A DNA stretch of 37,981 nucleotides from RGIG1959 sp964564305 (GCA_964564305.1 CAZMAM010000010.1:1-37981); one strand, 5' to 3'; shown: positions 7,322 through 16,082, counted from the first letter of the stretch. Notes: generated by a model not told the origin, from the letters alone. Numbers and translations are program-made.

Positions 7322-8638
7322 ATGTTGAACATGATCAAAACGGACGGCCGATCGGAGTATGCGTTGCTGGAAAAGCTTGCGGCGCGCCGCAGCGAAACAG
7401 ATCCAAAGATAACCGAAACGGTTGCCGAAATCATTGATGCGGTCAAAGCGCGCGGCGATCAGGCGGTTAGGGAATATACCGAGAAATTTGACGGGATGAT
7501 TTCCCCATATTCTGGTCTTTCCCGTGATGCCATCATGCGTATGTCCGGTTCCTGTTCGCCGGAGGTATCCCTTGCGCTGCAACACGCCGCGGAAAATATT
7601 CGGGAGTTTCACGAGCATCAAAAGCGGTCAAGCATAACCGTTGCCCGGAAAGACGGCGGTATCGTCGGCCAGCGGGTACGGGCGCTGGACAAGGTCGGTA
7701 TTTATATTCCCGGCGGAACGGCGGCTTATCCCAGCTCAGTTCTGATGTGCGCGATTCCCGCAAAGGTGGCTGGAGTTAAAGAAATTGTGATGGTTACCCC
7801 TCCGGCAAAAGATAATCAAATCAATACGCACAACTTTATCAATGCCCCTGTGCTTCAAGCAGCGGCTCTTGCGGGGGTTGATCGGATGTTTTACTGTGGA
7901 GGGGTGCAGGCAATTGCGGCGCTGGCCTACGGAACCGAAACGGTTCCAAAGGTCGATAAAATTGTCGGCCCCGGCAATATTTATGTGACAACAGCCAAGC
8001 GGTTGTTGTACGGTGTGGTGGATATCGATATGATAGCGGGGCCCAGTGAGATTCTCATTGTGGCGGATGAAACCGCCGATCCGGAATATCTCGCCGCCGA
8101 TTTGTTGGCTCAGGCGGAACACGATCCGATGGCGTCCGCCATATTGGTTACCACCGATGAAACGGTGGCTCGGAAAACGGTGGAGGCTGTGGAACATCAG
8201 CTGCCAAAGCTTTCCCGTCAGGGCATTATTCGCCGATCGCTTACCGATTACGGCGCCGCCATCGTATGCCGGGATATGGATGAGGCCATTATGCTTGCCA
8301 ATCGCATTGCGCCGGAGCACGTGGAGGTAGCGGCGGCCGATCCGGTTTCCTATTTGGGAAAACTGGATAACGCGGGTTCCATATTTTTGGGGCAGTATTC
8401 GCCGGAGCCGCTTGGGGATTATTACGCCGGTCCGAACCATGTGCTGCCGACAGGCGGTACGGCGAGGTTCTTTTCTCCGCTTTCCGTGGACAGTTTTGTG
8501 AAAAAATCGGGTTTTATCTATTATCCCCGCGAAGCGCTGAAACAGGCAAAAGTGGATATTGTGGCGCTTGCCGAAGCCGAGGGCCTTGATGCTCATGCCC
8601 GATCCGTACAGGTTCGTTTTCCCGAAAAGGGGGATTAA
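7322..8638 (+). CDS. hisD: HisD, histidinol dehydrogenase
   Basis: HisD carries out the last two oxidations of the pathway, L-histidinol to L-histidine with two NAD+. The 438-residue protein has the family signatures GPGNIYVTTAKRLLYG, IAGPSEILIVADE and LAQAEHDP, the last supplying the zinc ligands Gln and His near 264 and 267. IAPEHVEV carries the catalytic Glu-His pair near 330. PLGDYYAGPNHVLPT carries a further zinc ligand Asp near 366. The start ATG is 4 bases after the hisG stop. Length is normal for the family. Confidence 0.96.
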   Translation: MLNMIKTDGRSEYALLEKLAARRSETDPKITETVAEIIDAVKARGDQAVREYTEKFDGMISPYSGLSRDAIMRMSGSCSPEVSLALQHAAENIREFHEHQKRSSITVARKDGGIVGQRVRALDKVGIYIPGGTAAYPSSVLMCAIPAKVAGVKEIVMVTPPAKDNQINTHNFINAPVLQAAALAGVDRMFYCGGVQAIAALAYGTETVPKVDKIVGPGNIYVTTAKRLLYGVVDIDMIAGPSEILIVADETADPEYLAADLLAQAEHDPMASAILVTTDETVARKTVEAVEHQLPKLSRQGIIRRSLTDYGAAIVCRDMDEAIMLANRIAPEHVEVAAADPVSYLGKLDNAGSIFLGQYSPEPLGDYYAGPNHVLPTGGTARFFSPLSVDSFVKKSGFIYYPREALKQAKVDIVALAEAEGLDAHARSVQVRFPEKGD

Positions 8639-8641
8639 ACG

Positions 8642-9718
8642 GTGTATATTCCCTGTGAAAAAGCGAGAAATCTCACTCCTTATGCTCCGCAAAAGGGAAA
8701 ATACCGTATTCGGCTGGACGCCAATGAGTCCTTTCTGTTGCCCACCGAGGCCGACCGTGAAGCAATCGCCAGGGCGGTATGCGATTTGCCGTTTAACCGG
8801 TATCCCGATCCGCTGGCTTCCGAACCGTGCCGGGCGTTTGCATCGCTGTACGGGATTAACGCCGATTGCGTGACAGCGGGGAATGGATCGGATGAACTGA
8901 TTTCACTGATTTTTTCGGTTTTTTTACAAAAAGGAGAACCGGTGCTGACATTCGAACCGGATTTTTCCATGTACCGTTTTTACCCTGTGATTACCGAAAA
9001 CCCCTGTATTTCCCTGCCCAAAAATGCCGATTTGCAGATTGATGTCGGGCAGACGATTCGTTCGATTAACCAATATCATGCCAAGATGGTCATTTTTTCC
9101 AATCCGTGCAATCCCACTTCGCTGGGGCTTGCGCGGGAGGATGTGCGCCAAATTCTGTGTCAAACCGATGCGCTGGTTGTGCTGGATGAAGCATATATGG
9201 ATTTTTGGGATCAGAGTATGCTTTCGGAGGTCTCCGAATACGATAATTTCATTATCCTGCGAACCGCTTCCAAAGCGCTGGGCATGGCGGCGCTGCGCAT
9301 GGGATTTGCCGTGGCTAATCCGAAGCTTACGGGTATCTTGCGTGCCGCGAAATCTCCTTATAATGTAAACGCGGCCACTCAGTGCGCTGCTTCCGTTCTC
9401 CTGCAAAACCCGATGTATCGGCAGGTATATCCCGATTTGCTCATAGCGTCCCGGCGTCAGCTTTCGGAAGGGTTTCTAAAATTGCAACAAATGGGGTATA
9501 TCGAGAAAGTCTACGACAGCCATACCAATTTTGTGCTCATTGAATCGGCTGACGCGCCGTTTATCCATGCAGAATTATTGGATTTCGGCATCGCGGTTCG
9601 GCTGCTGGAAAAAACCCGTCTGAGAATTACCGGCGGAAAAGAAAGTGAAAACAAAGAAACACTGGCGGCTGTTGAATCTATTGTGCGGTATCTCCGGGAG
9701 AAAGGAAAGGGATCATGA
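8642..9718 (+). CDS. hisC: HisC, histidinol-phosphate aminotransferase
   Basis: HisC is a PLP enzyme (fold type I) that converts imidazole-acetol phosphate and glutamate to histidinol phosphate. The 358-residue product shows IRLDANESFLLP at the substrate end, NPCNPTSLG, LDEAYMDF, and the PLP lysine in TASKALGMAALRMGF near residue 211. The start is GTG 8642, preceded by AGGGGG at 8628-8633, three bases after the hisD stop. It overlaps hisB by 4 bases. Confidence 0.94.
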   Translation: MYIPCEKARNLTPYAPQKGKYRIRLDANESFLLPTEADREAIARAVCDLPFNRYPDPLASEPCRAFASLYGINADCVTAGNGSDELISLIFSVFLQKGEPVLTFEPDFSMYRFYPVITENPCISLPKNADLQIDVGQTIRSINQYHAKMVIFSNPCNPTSLGLAREDVRQILCQTDALVVLDEAYMDFWDQSMLSEVSEYDNFIILRTASKALGMAALRMGFAVANPKLTGILRAAKSPYNVNAATQCAASVLLQNPMYRQVYPDLLIASRRQLSEGFLKLQQMGYIEKVYDSHTNFVLIESADAPFIHAELLDFGIAVRLLEKTRLRITGGKESENKETLAAVESIVRYLREKGKGS

Positions 9719-10293
9719 TGAGGCAGGCGACGATTACCCGAAAAACCGGGGAAACCTGTGTTACGGTTTCATTAAATCTGGACGGCGGATCGGTTTCGTC
9801 GGATACCGGCATCGGATTTTTTGATCATATGCTGGAAGCGTTTGCGCTGCATGCCGGATTCGGTCTTACGGTGACCGCACAGGGAGATTTGGATGTGGAC
9901 GGTCACCATACGGTGGAGGATACCGGCATTGTGCTGGGACAGGCGCTGGCCAAAGCGCTGAGCGATAAAAGCGGCATTGCCCGTTACGGGAGCTTCTTTA
10001 TTCCTATGGATGAAGCGCTGAGTTTTTGCGCTGTCGATGTCGGAGGAAGACCGTATTTGGCCTTTGACGCCGTTTTTCCTCAGGAAAGGGTGGGAGCGTT
10101 TGAAACATGCCTCACGCCGGAGTTTTTCCGTGCGCTGGCCATACATGCGGGGCTGACGCTGCATCTTCGGATTTTGCGCGGGGAGAATTCTCACCACATG
10201 ATCGAAGCGCTTTTTAAAGCGGCGGGGCATGCGCTGAAAGCGGCGGTCGCATCGGCACAGGGAATTTTATCCACCAAAGGCGTTTTGGACTGA
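9715..10293 (+). CDS. hisB: HisB, imidazoleglycerol-phosphate dehydratase (monofunctional)
   Basis: HisB removes water from imidazole glycerol phosphate to give imidazole-acetol phosphate, using two manganese ions. The 192-residue product carries the metal-binding His/Glu motifs GFFDHMLEAFALHAGF (from about residue 33), HHTVEDTGI (about 64) and SHHMIEALFKAAGHAL (about 160). There is no phosphatase domain, so histidinol-phosphate phosphatase must be encoded elsewhere. ATG 9715 overlaps the hisC stop; an ATG at 9718 is the alternative. Confidence 0.96.
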   Translation: MMRQATITRKTGETCVTVSLNLDGGSVSSDTGIGFFDHMLEAFALHAGFGLTVTAQGDLDVDGHHTVEDTGIVLGQALAKALSDKSGIARYGSFFIPMDEALSFCAVDVGGRPYLAFDAVFPQERVGAFETCLTPEFFRALAIHAGLTLHLRILRGENSHHMIEALFKAAGHALKAAVASAQGILSTKGVLD

Positions 10294-10309
10294 GAAAGGA
10301 GTCCCGGGC

Positions 10310-11365
10310 GTGATTGTTTATCCGGCAATCGACATTCATAACGGGCAGTGTGTGCGGCTGTACCGGGGAGATTTTGCTACCGCGCAAAAAGTGGCGGAAG
10401 ATCCCGTGCAAACGGCGCGATCTTTTTACGATGCCGGTGCCAAATGGATTCATACGGTGGATCTGGACGGAGCCAAAGACGGTACCCGCCGAAACACGGA
10501 TATTATCCTGCGCATCGCCGCCGAAAGCGGATGCCGGGTGGAACTCGGCGGGGGTATCCGGGATATGCAAACGCTGGAAGATTATTTTGGCGGCGGAGTT
10601 TCCCGCTGTATTCTGGGTTCTTCTGCGTTAAAAGATACCGGTTTTGTCAGACAGGCCGTTCGGTCATACGGTCATCGGATTGCGGTGGGCATTGATGCGG
10701 TAAACGGATTGGCGGCTGCGGAAGGGTGGCTGGAAATCTCCGAGATTTCCTATCTCACTCTGGCCAAAGAGATGGAATCGATCGGTGTGCAAACGCTGAT
10801 TTTTACCGATATTGCCAAAGACGGCACATTAAGCGGACCGAATTTTGAAGCGCTCGCCGAACTGCGCCGGGCGGTGACTTGCCGGGTGATTGCCTCGGGC
10901 GGTGTGCGTTCGGTTGAGGATGTCCGGCGCTGTCGGGAAATGTGTTTAGACGGCGTTATCTGCGGCAAATCGCTGTACAGCGGAACGCTGACGCTGAGTA
11001 CGGCGCTGAGCGCGGCGAAGGAGCCGATCGATGAAATCGATGAAACGGATTTGGACACCTACTTTGTCAACCATTCGCTCATTCCCGCCGTGATTCAGGA
11101 GGCGGATACCCGTGAAGTGCTGATGGTGGCTTATATGAACCGCATTGCACTGCAACGCACGCTGCAAACCGGCGAAACATGTTTTTGGAGTCGTTCGCGC
11201 CGTGCCTATTGGCACAAAGGCGAAACCAGCGGACATATTCAAAAAGTCCGTTTTATTCGCGGAGATTGCGATCGGGATGCGCTTTTGGTTGTCGTGGATC
11301 AGACAGGCCCTGCTTGTCACACCGGGGCGCACTCTTGTTTTTTCCGGCCAATAGGGGAGGAGTAG
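10310..11365 (+). CDS. hisA-hisI: HisA-HisI fusion: ProFAR isomerase plus phosphoribosyl-AMP cyclohydrolase
   Basis: One continuous 351-residue reading frame joins two his enzymes. Residues 1 to about 238 are a (beta-alpha)8 HisA barrel: YPAIDIHNGQCVRL with the first catalytic Asp, VDLDGAKDGTRRN, VELGGGIRD, AVGIDAVNG with the second Asp, FTDIAKDGTLSGPN and VIASGGV. The marks are HisA-type; HisF would begin with a CLDV-like segment. After a short acidic linker, residues about 248-351 are HisI: LIPAVIQEADTREVLMVAYMN, HKGETSGHIQKV, the metal aspartates of GDCDRDALLV near 318, and the zinc cysteines in GPACHTGAHSCF. GTG 10310 follows AAAGGAG. The enzymes act at consecutive steps, HisI then HisA. 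HisF normally lies between them and is missing, as is hisH. Confidence 0.93.
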   Translation: MIVYPAIDIHNGQCVRLYRGDFATAQKVAEDPVQTARSFYDAGAKWIHTVDLDGAKDGTRRNTDIILRIAAESGCRVELGGGIRDMQTLEDYFGGGVSRCILGSSALKDTGFVRQAVRSYGHRIAVGIDAVNGLAAAEGWLEISEISYLTLAKEMESIGVQTLIFTDIAKDGTLSGPNFEALAELRRAVTCRVIASGGVRSVEDVRRCREMCLDGVICGKSLYSGTLTLSTALSAAKEPIDEIDETDLDTYFVNHSLIPAVIQEADTREVLMVAYMNRIALQRTLQTGETCFWSRSRRAYWHKGETSGHIQKVRFIRGDCDRDALLVVVDQTGPACHTGAHSCFFRPIGEE

Positions 11366-11367
11366 TC

Positions 11368-11691
11368 GTGAACTGTTTGGAAGAAATCTACGAAACTGTT
11401 TTGGACCGTCGCGACCATCCGGTGGAAAAATCCTACACGCATTATTTGTTTGAGCAGGGCATCGACAAAATTTTGAAAAAAGTCGGCGAGGAAAGTGCGG
11501 AAACCGTAATTGCCGCCAAAAACGGAAATAATGTCGAAACGGTTGGTGAAATTGCCGATTTAACTTACCATGTTTTGGTGCTGATGGCGTATCTGGGTAT
11601 TACGCCGGCCGATGTCGATGCGGTATTGCGGGAACGTCACACCCGGCGTGGCAACTTAAAACCTGTAAAATCTGTGGATAAAAACACATAA
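11368..11691 (+). CDS. hisE: HisE, phosphoribosyl-ATP pyrophosphatase
   Basis: HisE hydrolyses phosphoribosyl-ATP to phosphoribosyl-AMP and pyrophosphate, the second step of the pathway. The 107-residue all-helical MazG-like protein shows the metal-binding motif GEESAETVIAAKNG (residues 40-53) and EIADLTYH (61-68). The start is GTG 11368, 7 bases after GGAGG and just past the hisA-hisI stop; the open frame extends further upstream but overlaps hisI. HisE is often fused to HisI; here HisI has gone with HisA and HisE stands alone. Confidence 0.94.
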   Translation: MNCLEEIYETVLDRRDHPVEKSYTHYLFEQGIDKILKKVGEESAETVIAAKNGNNVETVGEIADLTYHVLVLMAYLGITPADVDAVLRERHTRRGNLKPVKSVDKNT

Positions 11692-11703
11692 GGGGGATGT
11701 TTG

Positions 11704-12408
11704 ATGCGCTACGGAATCGTCGGAGCTATGCGCTCGGAAATTGCGCTCCTGACCGAAGAGATGTCCCACCCGTCGGAGAACGAATGCGCGGGAGTGCGGT
11801 TTTTTTTCGGTCAGCTGGGTCATGCCGATGCCGTGGCGGCTGTTTGCGGAGCCGGAAAGGTGAATGCCGCGTTTTGCACGCAAATTTTGATCGACCGCTT
11901 TTCGGCGGATGCGGTGATTAATATCGGGGTCGCGGGAGGAATTGCGCCCGGATTGCAGGTGCTGGACACGGTCGTTGCCACCGGGCTGATTCAGCACGAT
12001 TTTGACATCACGCCCTTGGGGGGCGTAAAGGGATATATGAAAGGCCGGGACAATCGGACACCCACCGTGTATTCCTCGGACAGCGAACTTTCTTTGCGGC
12101 TGTATGAGGCGGCGTGTGCGCGAACGGGCGAAGAACATTGCCATCGGGGTATCATTGTATCCGGGGATCAGTTTATCGCCGGATCTGCCCAAAAGGCCTC
12201 TTTGTATAACGGTTTTCACGGATTGGCGGCAGAAATGGAAGGCGCGGCGGTGGCTCAGGTTGCATCGGCCAATGGTGTGCCGTTTGCCGTGCTTCGTGCC
12301 GTTTCGGATTTGGCGGACGGGGGTGCGCCTCTTTCGTTTGAGGAAGTGGAAAAAAGCGCCGCGCAACTGGCGGCGGAGATTTTGCTGAGTGCGATCGGCG
12401 CGGCATAA
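11704..12408 (+). CDS. mtnN: 5'-methylthioadenosine/S-adenosylhomocysteine nucleosidase
   Basis: MtnN (Pfs) cleaves adenine from methylthioadenosine, S-adenosylhomocysteine and 5'-deoxyadenosine, clearing inhibitory by-products of SAM use. The 234-residue product has IVGAMRSE with the catalytic Glu12, CGAGKVNAA, NIGVAGGI, SGDQFI, MEGAAVAQVA with the ribose-binding Glu near 179, and AVSDLAD with the purine-binding Asp near 202. ATG 11704 follows AGGGGGA at good spacing; a TTG one codon earlier is less likely. It lies 12 bases after hisE, probably on the same transcript. Confidence 0.94.
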   Translation: MRYGIVGAMRSEIALLTEEMSHPSENECAGVRFFFGQLGHADAVAAVCGAGKVNAAFCTQILIDRFSADAVINIGVAGGIAPGLQVLDTVVATGLIQHDFDITPLGGVKGYMKGRDNRTPTVYSSDSELSLRLYEAACARTGEEHCHRGIIVSGDQFIAGSAQKASLYNGFHGLAAEMEGAAVAQVASANGVPFAVLRAVSDLADGGAPLSFEEVEKSAAQLAAEILLSAIGAA

Positions 12409-12426
12409 AAGAGGAGGGGATTTTTC

Positions 12427-12960
12427 TTGAAATGTTTCAAAAGAGCGACAGCCGTTTTGACAGTCGGTTTGATGATGCTGTGTCTTTCCTCCTGCGGTTC
12501 AAAGAATCCGGAGGAGGATACATCACCTTCCGCAACCGCCGCTCCTTCGGTGACCATGGCGACCATTTATCGTCAAAACTTGGCGGATATGATCTCCGCT
12601 CAGGAAATTTCCGATGCGCTGGGCGTGGAAATGAATGACCCCACCGTGTCGCAGCAGGGAACCGTTTTAACCAGCCTCGCCCCCGAAAGCCGTGCGGTAC
12701 TCACCGTTGAGGTGCAGCAGCGACCGAAAGAAATCTTCGACCGGGCGCTTCAATCCTATTTTGATTTGGTGCCCTGCCCCAATTTGGGTGATACCGCGTG
12801 GTACAGCCCGCTGTATTATCAGTTGATGGTGTATGGTAAAGGTACGATGATGTTGGTGGAGATTACCGGCATCGAGGATAAAGATTACGAAGTGACCATG
12901 CTTCGCGCTCGGCAGATTGCCGCGCTTTTGCTGGAGCGTATGCCGCAGGAAACCGAATAA
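12427..12960 (+). CDS. Small lipoprotein of unknown function
   Basis: The 177-residue product has a lipoprotein signal: basic KCFKR, a hydrophobic core, and the lipobox LSSC with the lipidated cysteine at 23. A Ser/Pro/Thr/Ala-rich tether follows to about residue 48. The folded part begins with NLADMISAQEISDALGVEM and has LGDTAWYSPLYYQLMVYGKGTMMLVEI, which looks like a compact alpha/beta extracellular domain. I do not recognise a family with confidence. The start is TTG 12427 because AGGAGGGGA precedes it and the nearest ATG is out of frame. It is 18 bases after mtnN and may be the last gene on the his transcript. Confidence 0.75.
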   Translation: MKCFKRATAVLTVGLMMLCLSSCGSKNPEEDTSPSATAAPSVTMATIYRQNLADMISAQEISDALGVEMNDPTVSQQGTVLTSLAPESRAVLTVEVQQRPKEIFDRALQSYFDLVPCPNLGDTAWYSPLYYQLMVYGKGTMMLVEITGIEDKDYEVTMLRARQIAALLLERMPQETE

Positions 12961-12965
12961 CTTCA

Positions 12966-13100
12966 GGCAACCCCGCACAAAGAACCGTAATTTAGACCAA
13001 AATTTTTGCAAATACACAAAGTATTCGCTGCGGTTTTTGTTTCATCTGATGAAAATCCGTCTGCTGCTTTTCTGAACGACCATTTTTATGCGGTATTGCC
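12966..13100 (-). repeat. Dispersed inverted-end repeat (copy 2, opposite orientation)
   Basis: The ends are GGCAACCCCGCACAAAG (12966-12982) and TTATGCGGTATTGCC (13086-13100), near inverted repeats. The reverse complement aligns with copy 1 (809-1004), including a 22-base identical block at 13028-13049. It begins 5 bases after the lipoprotein stop codon. It is about 60 bases shorter than copy 1, by loss of part of the right-hand half. Confidence 0.75.
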
Positions 13101-13354
13101 TTAAAATCGGCTTTTGCGAAGTTTTTTGGGGATTCGTCATAGGGTACTTTCAGGCGGTGTCGATCGGCAATTCCTGCCGGCCGGCACCGGATTTCTTTTC
13201 GTTTTTGGCGTATTGCAAAAAAACCGGGCCGGTAGTATAATGCGGTTGTACCGGACGGTGTGTTCGGAAAACTGTTACGGAAAATGACATTATGTGCATG
13301 CGTAAAGAAAATGAGCGAACGCAATAGGTCGCTGTACGCGTAAAGGAGTAGGCT
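13101..13354 (+). other. Gene-free spacer with promoter and GC-rich palindromes
   Basis: No gene is seen. The spacer contains a perfect palindrome TGCCGGCCGGCA (13175-13186) and two related motifs: ACCGGGCCGGT (13223-13233) inside the promoter spacer, and ACCGGACGGT (13250-13259) at the predicted transcription start. Confidence 0.5.
13213..13241 (+). promoter_or_regulatory. Sigma-A promoter of the zinc-ribbon membrane protein gene
   Basis: TTGCAA (13213-13218), a 17-base spacer and a perfect TATAAT (13236-13241). The leader would be about 105 bases. The palindromic ACCGGGCCGGT within the spacer could be a repressor or activator site. Confidence 0.75.
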
Positions 13355-14581
13355 ATGGCATCCAAAAAATGCCCCTCTTGCGGCAAAAAAGTTGTGGCAG
13401 AGGCTCGTTTTTGCCTATATTGCAATTATCGGTTCCCCCAAAAAGGCGAACCGCAAAAGCAGCCTGTCGAGATATCGCCGAAATCTGTGTTGCCGGATAA
13501 GGCTGGAGGCGAATCGTCGCGTTCAAACGATCGTGACGCGGCTTCGAACGAAATTCGGGAGGCTGCGGGGGAGGTCACCCGTGAGGTCACTCGGGTAATT
13601 CCCACAAACCGGGCCAAACGGGCGGGTTCGCAAAAAAAGGCCCGTTATATGCGCATTTTTCGGACAGCGTTTCTGTCTGTGTTGGTTGTGGCTGTTGTGG
13701 TTATTGCGGTCGCATCGGTTATCCGTCACGGCGGTTTTTTTGACCGTCAGCCGAATGTCGGCACTCCCGACCCGGATGCTTCTCAGCCGACAACGGAACC
13801 GTCGGAAGATCCGTTTTTGCATGGATTTTTAGGTCAGTGGGTAGACGAACAAAGCGTCGGGAAAGGAAATATTCCGGTTCAGGGGGGCGGCGTACTGATT
13901 GTGCTGTCGGTGCGCGGCGATATCTTTTTGTTCGATTTGCTTTCCTATTCCGGAGGAGAAGACCCGCAAATGGCCTTTTTGCGTTCCGCGGAGGGAACGG
14001 TGAACGGAAACGAAGTGAACTTTTCCTTTGAGGACGATGGCTTTGGCAATGCGGGGCGCGGTAAAATGCTGCTTTCTCAAAGCACGGTGGATATGGAGAT
14101 TGCCGTTACCGATCCTGCCGAGCCCCAAACGCCGCATTCGCTGGCCATGAACGCCCGCTTTGTGCGTTCGGATCTGCCTCAGGCAAGCGGCATCGATGTT
14201 TTACCTCTGACCACGATCGAGAGCGTGAGCGCCGTTGCGGGGGAAGAAACGGCTGAAATTCTGGAAAATGCCGACGGAACCGTCACCCGAACATTCGGCA
14301 TATTGCGGGTGACCGCTACGCCGCAAGGGCAGGTGCGTTCGTTAGAGGTGACCTATTCCGATGACGCACAGCGCACAAAATACCGGTACGATCGGGTGGA
14401 TGGAACTTCCGATTATACCGTGATCAAAACTTATTTCGGGCAGGCCGAGCACGATTATACCGAGCAACCCACCAATATTCGTGTGCTGGATTACACATTC
14501 CCCGGCAAGGAAGTTTCGTTTGTGTTTAATGCCGGGGACGATCGATTGTATCGCACAACCGTAACATATCCGGCGGCTTAG
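13355..14581 (+). CDS. Zinc-ribbon single-pass membrane protein, function unknown
   Basis: The 408-residue product starts with a zinc ribbon, CPSC (C6, C9) and CLYC (C20, C23). A polar, probably disordered stretch follows to about 100, then one transmembrane helix (about 103-124, TAFLSVLVVAVVVIAVASVI), a Pro/Thr/Asp-rich tether (about 130-148) and a beta-rich extracellular domain. This cytoplasmic-ribbon, one-helix, outside-domain layout recurs in Clostridia proteins without known role. Start ATG 13355 follows AAAGGAG. It has its own promoter and is followed, after 142 bases, by another surface lipoprotein gene. Confidence 0.8.
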   Translation: MASKKCPSCGKKVVAEARFCLYCNYRFPQKGEPQKQPVEISPKSVLPDKAGGESSRSNDRDAASNEIREAAGEVTREVTRVIPTNRAKRAGSQKKARYMRIFRTAFLSVLVVAVVVIAVASVIRHGGFFDRQPNVGTPDPDASQPTTEPSEDPFLHGFLGQWVDEQSVGKGNIPVQGGGVLIVLSVRGDIFLFDLLSYSGGEDPQMAFLRSAEGTVNGNEVNFSFEDDGFGNAGRGKMLLSQSTVDMEIAVTDPAEPQTPHSLAMNARFVRSDLPQASGIDVLPLTTIESVSAVAGEETAEILENADGTVTRTFGILRVTATPQGQVRSLEVTYSDDAQRTKYRYDRVDGTSDYTVIKTYFGQAEHDYTEQPTNIRVLDYTFPGKEVSFVFNAGDDRLYRTTVTYPAA

Positions 14582-14723
14582 CGGTTGAAACCTGGGCTGC
14601 GGCGCGGTTGGATTTGGCGGCAGGCCGAATATACCGGTATCGAATTTGACGCCGGGCCGTATCAGGTAGATATCGGCTTACTGCCGGGAAATTTTTCGCT
14701 TTTCGAAGGGAGGAACAGCGGCT

Positions 14724-16082
14724 TTGCGAAAAAACTTTTTCTGTGTGCTTGCGGCAGTTTGTGTGCTGCTGACATTGCCCGGCTGTTCCTTTATCGATTT
14801 GGATGTGGAAAGTCAGATGCGCCCGCCGGTTGGCGCGGGTGAGCAAAGCGCGGTGCAGCAGGCGTTAAAAGAATATATTGCCTCTCTGCGGGAAACACCG
14901 GAGGGCGAAGAGCCTCTGGATTCCGGCGGGATTATTTTAAAATATCCGGGAACGGGGGAATATCGTTCGGCGTTTGTTTTTCGCGATGTGGACAGAGACG
15001 GCGTGCAGGAGGCGCTCGCATTTTACGCTTTGTCCGAATCCGCTAATGTACATATGGCGCTGTTCAGTAAAGCCAGCGGTGTCTGGCTGTGTTCGGACGA
15101 TATTGAAGGATTGGCCTCCGAGATTGAATCGGTCACCTTTGGCGATTTGGACGGAGACCGTGCTCCGGAACTGCTGACGGGCTTCGGAATGTACAATACC
15201 GGCGACAGATTACTGATGGTATACCGAATGCGCGACCTTCATTTTGCGGAATGTTACACGGATACGTATACCCATTTTGCGGTGGCGGGCATTACCTCCG
15301 ATCGCCACGAGGATCTGCTGCTGTATCGGGTGAATGCCGCCGAACGCCGAACAACGGCCCGTTTGCTGACTTTTGAGGGGAATGCGGTGGTGGAAAAAGG
15401 GCAGTGCTACCTCGACGGGCAGATCAGTTCCTTCGGCAATTATAGCGTTGCTCAGATCAACCCGTCGCTTCGCGGGGTCTATCAGGATTGCGGGAAAGCT
15501 GCCCAGACCACCGTGACCGAACTGATTCTTTGGGACGGAAAGCAACTGCTGGCGCCGCTGTATAATCCGGCGGAAAATCTCAACAGCATAACGGCCAGGG
15601 AATCCGGTTTGCCCAGCATGGACATCAATTACGACGGGCAAATCGAATGGCCTCAGTCTGTCCGATTTCCCGGGTATGCCGCGACACCCACCCCAGAGGT
15701 CCCGTTGTGGCTCACCGCGTGGTACCAATGGGATCCGGATATGCTTCGTGCCCGCAAAATGATTACCGTTACAATGGTACCGGCGGACGGTTACTTTCTT
15801 CAAATTCCCAACTCGTGGACAGATAAAGTCACCGCGGATTACGATCGGGTCTCCCGCAGACTGATTATGAAGTATGTCGACAACGGAGTGACGGGGGATG
15901 AATTTCTGAAAATTCGGGCCACGCCCGTAGGATCCGATCCGATACAGGACGGGGACGAATATGTGTTTCTCGCGTTGGGCGACGAAGTGCAATACGACAT
16001 TTGGTACGATAAAGAATGTCCGCTTCAGCCGACGATGGAACAGCTTCAAAAACTTTTTGCCATGCGCAAAATCGTGATGTAA
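14724..16082 (+). CDS. Lipoprotein with Asp-rich FG-GAP-like motifs
   Basis: The 452-residue protein begins MRKNFF and has a hydrophobic signal and lipobox LPGC (Cys21). The outside part contains repeated acidic motifs of the kind seen in FG-GAP/VCBS beta-propellers, which may bind calcium: DVDRDGVQEAL (about 87), DLDGDRAPELL (about 141) and DINYDGQIEW (about 299). The C-terminal part contains ATPTPEVPLWLTAWYQWD and resembles a separate domain. The start is TTG 14724, 10 bases after GGGAGG (14708-14713). The response regulator follows 13 bases later, so the lipoprotein may be co-transcribed with, and may feed, the two-component system. The exact function is unknown. Confidence 0.8.
   Translation: MRKNFFCVLAAVCVLLTLPGCSFIDLDVESQMRPPVGAGEQSAVQQALKEYIASLRETPEGEEPLDSGGIILKYPGTGEYRSAFVFRDVDRDGVQEALAFYALSESANVHMALFSKASGVWLCSDDIEGLASEIESVTFGDLDGDRAPELLTGFGMYNTGDRLLMVYRMRDLHFAECYTDTYTHFAVAGITSDRHEDLLLYRVNAAERRTTARLLTFEGNAVVEKGQCYLDGQISSFGNYSVAQINPSLRGVYQDCGKAAQTTVTELILWDGKQLLAPLYNPAENLNSITARESGLPSMDINYDGQIEWPQSVRFPGYAATPTPEVPLWLTAWYQWDPDMLRARKMITVTMVPADGYFLQIPNSWTDKVTADYDRVSRRLIMKYVDNGVTGDEFLKIRATPVGSDPIQDGDEYVFLALGDEVQYDIWYDKECPLQPTMEQLQKLFAMRKIVM

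Noticed and set aside
7736..8692. Long minus-strand open frame opposite hisD
   Set aside because: It has no ribosome site or recognisable domain and is antisense to an unmistakable hisD; its length comes from codon bias.
14585..14842. Plus-strand small open frame between the zinc-ribbon protein and lipoprotein genes
   Set aside because: It has a TTG start without a ribosome site and overlaps the lipoprotein signal sequence in another frame.
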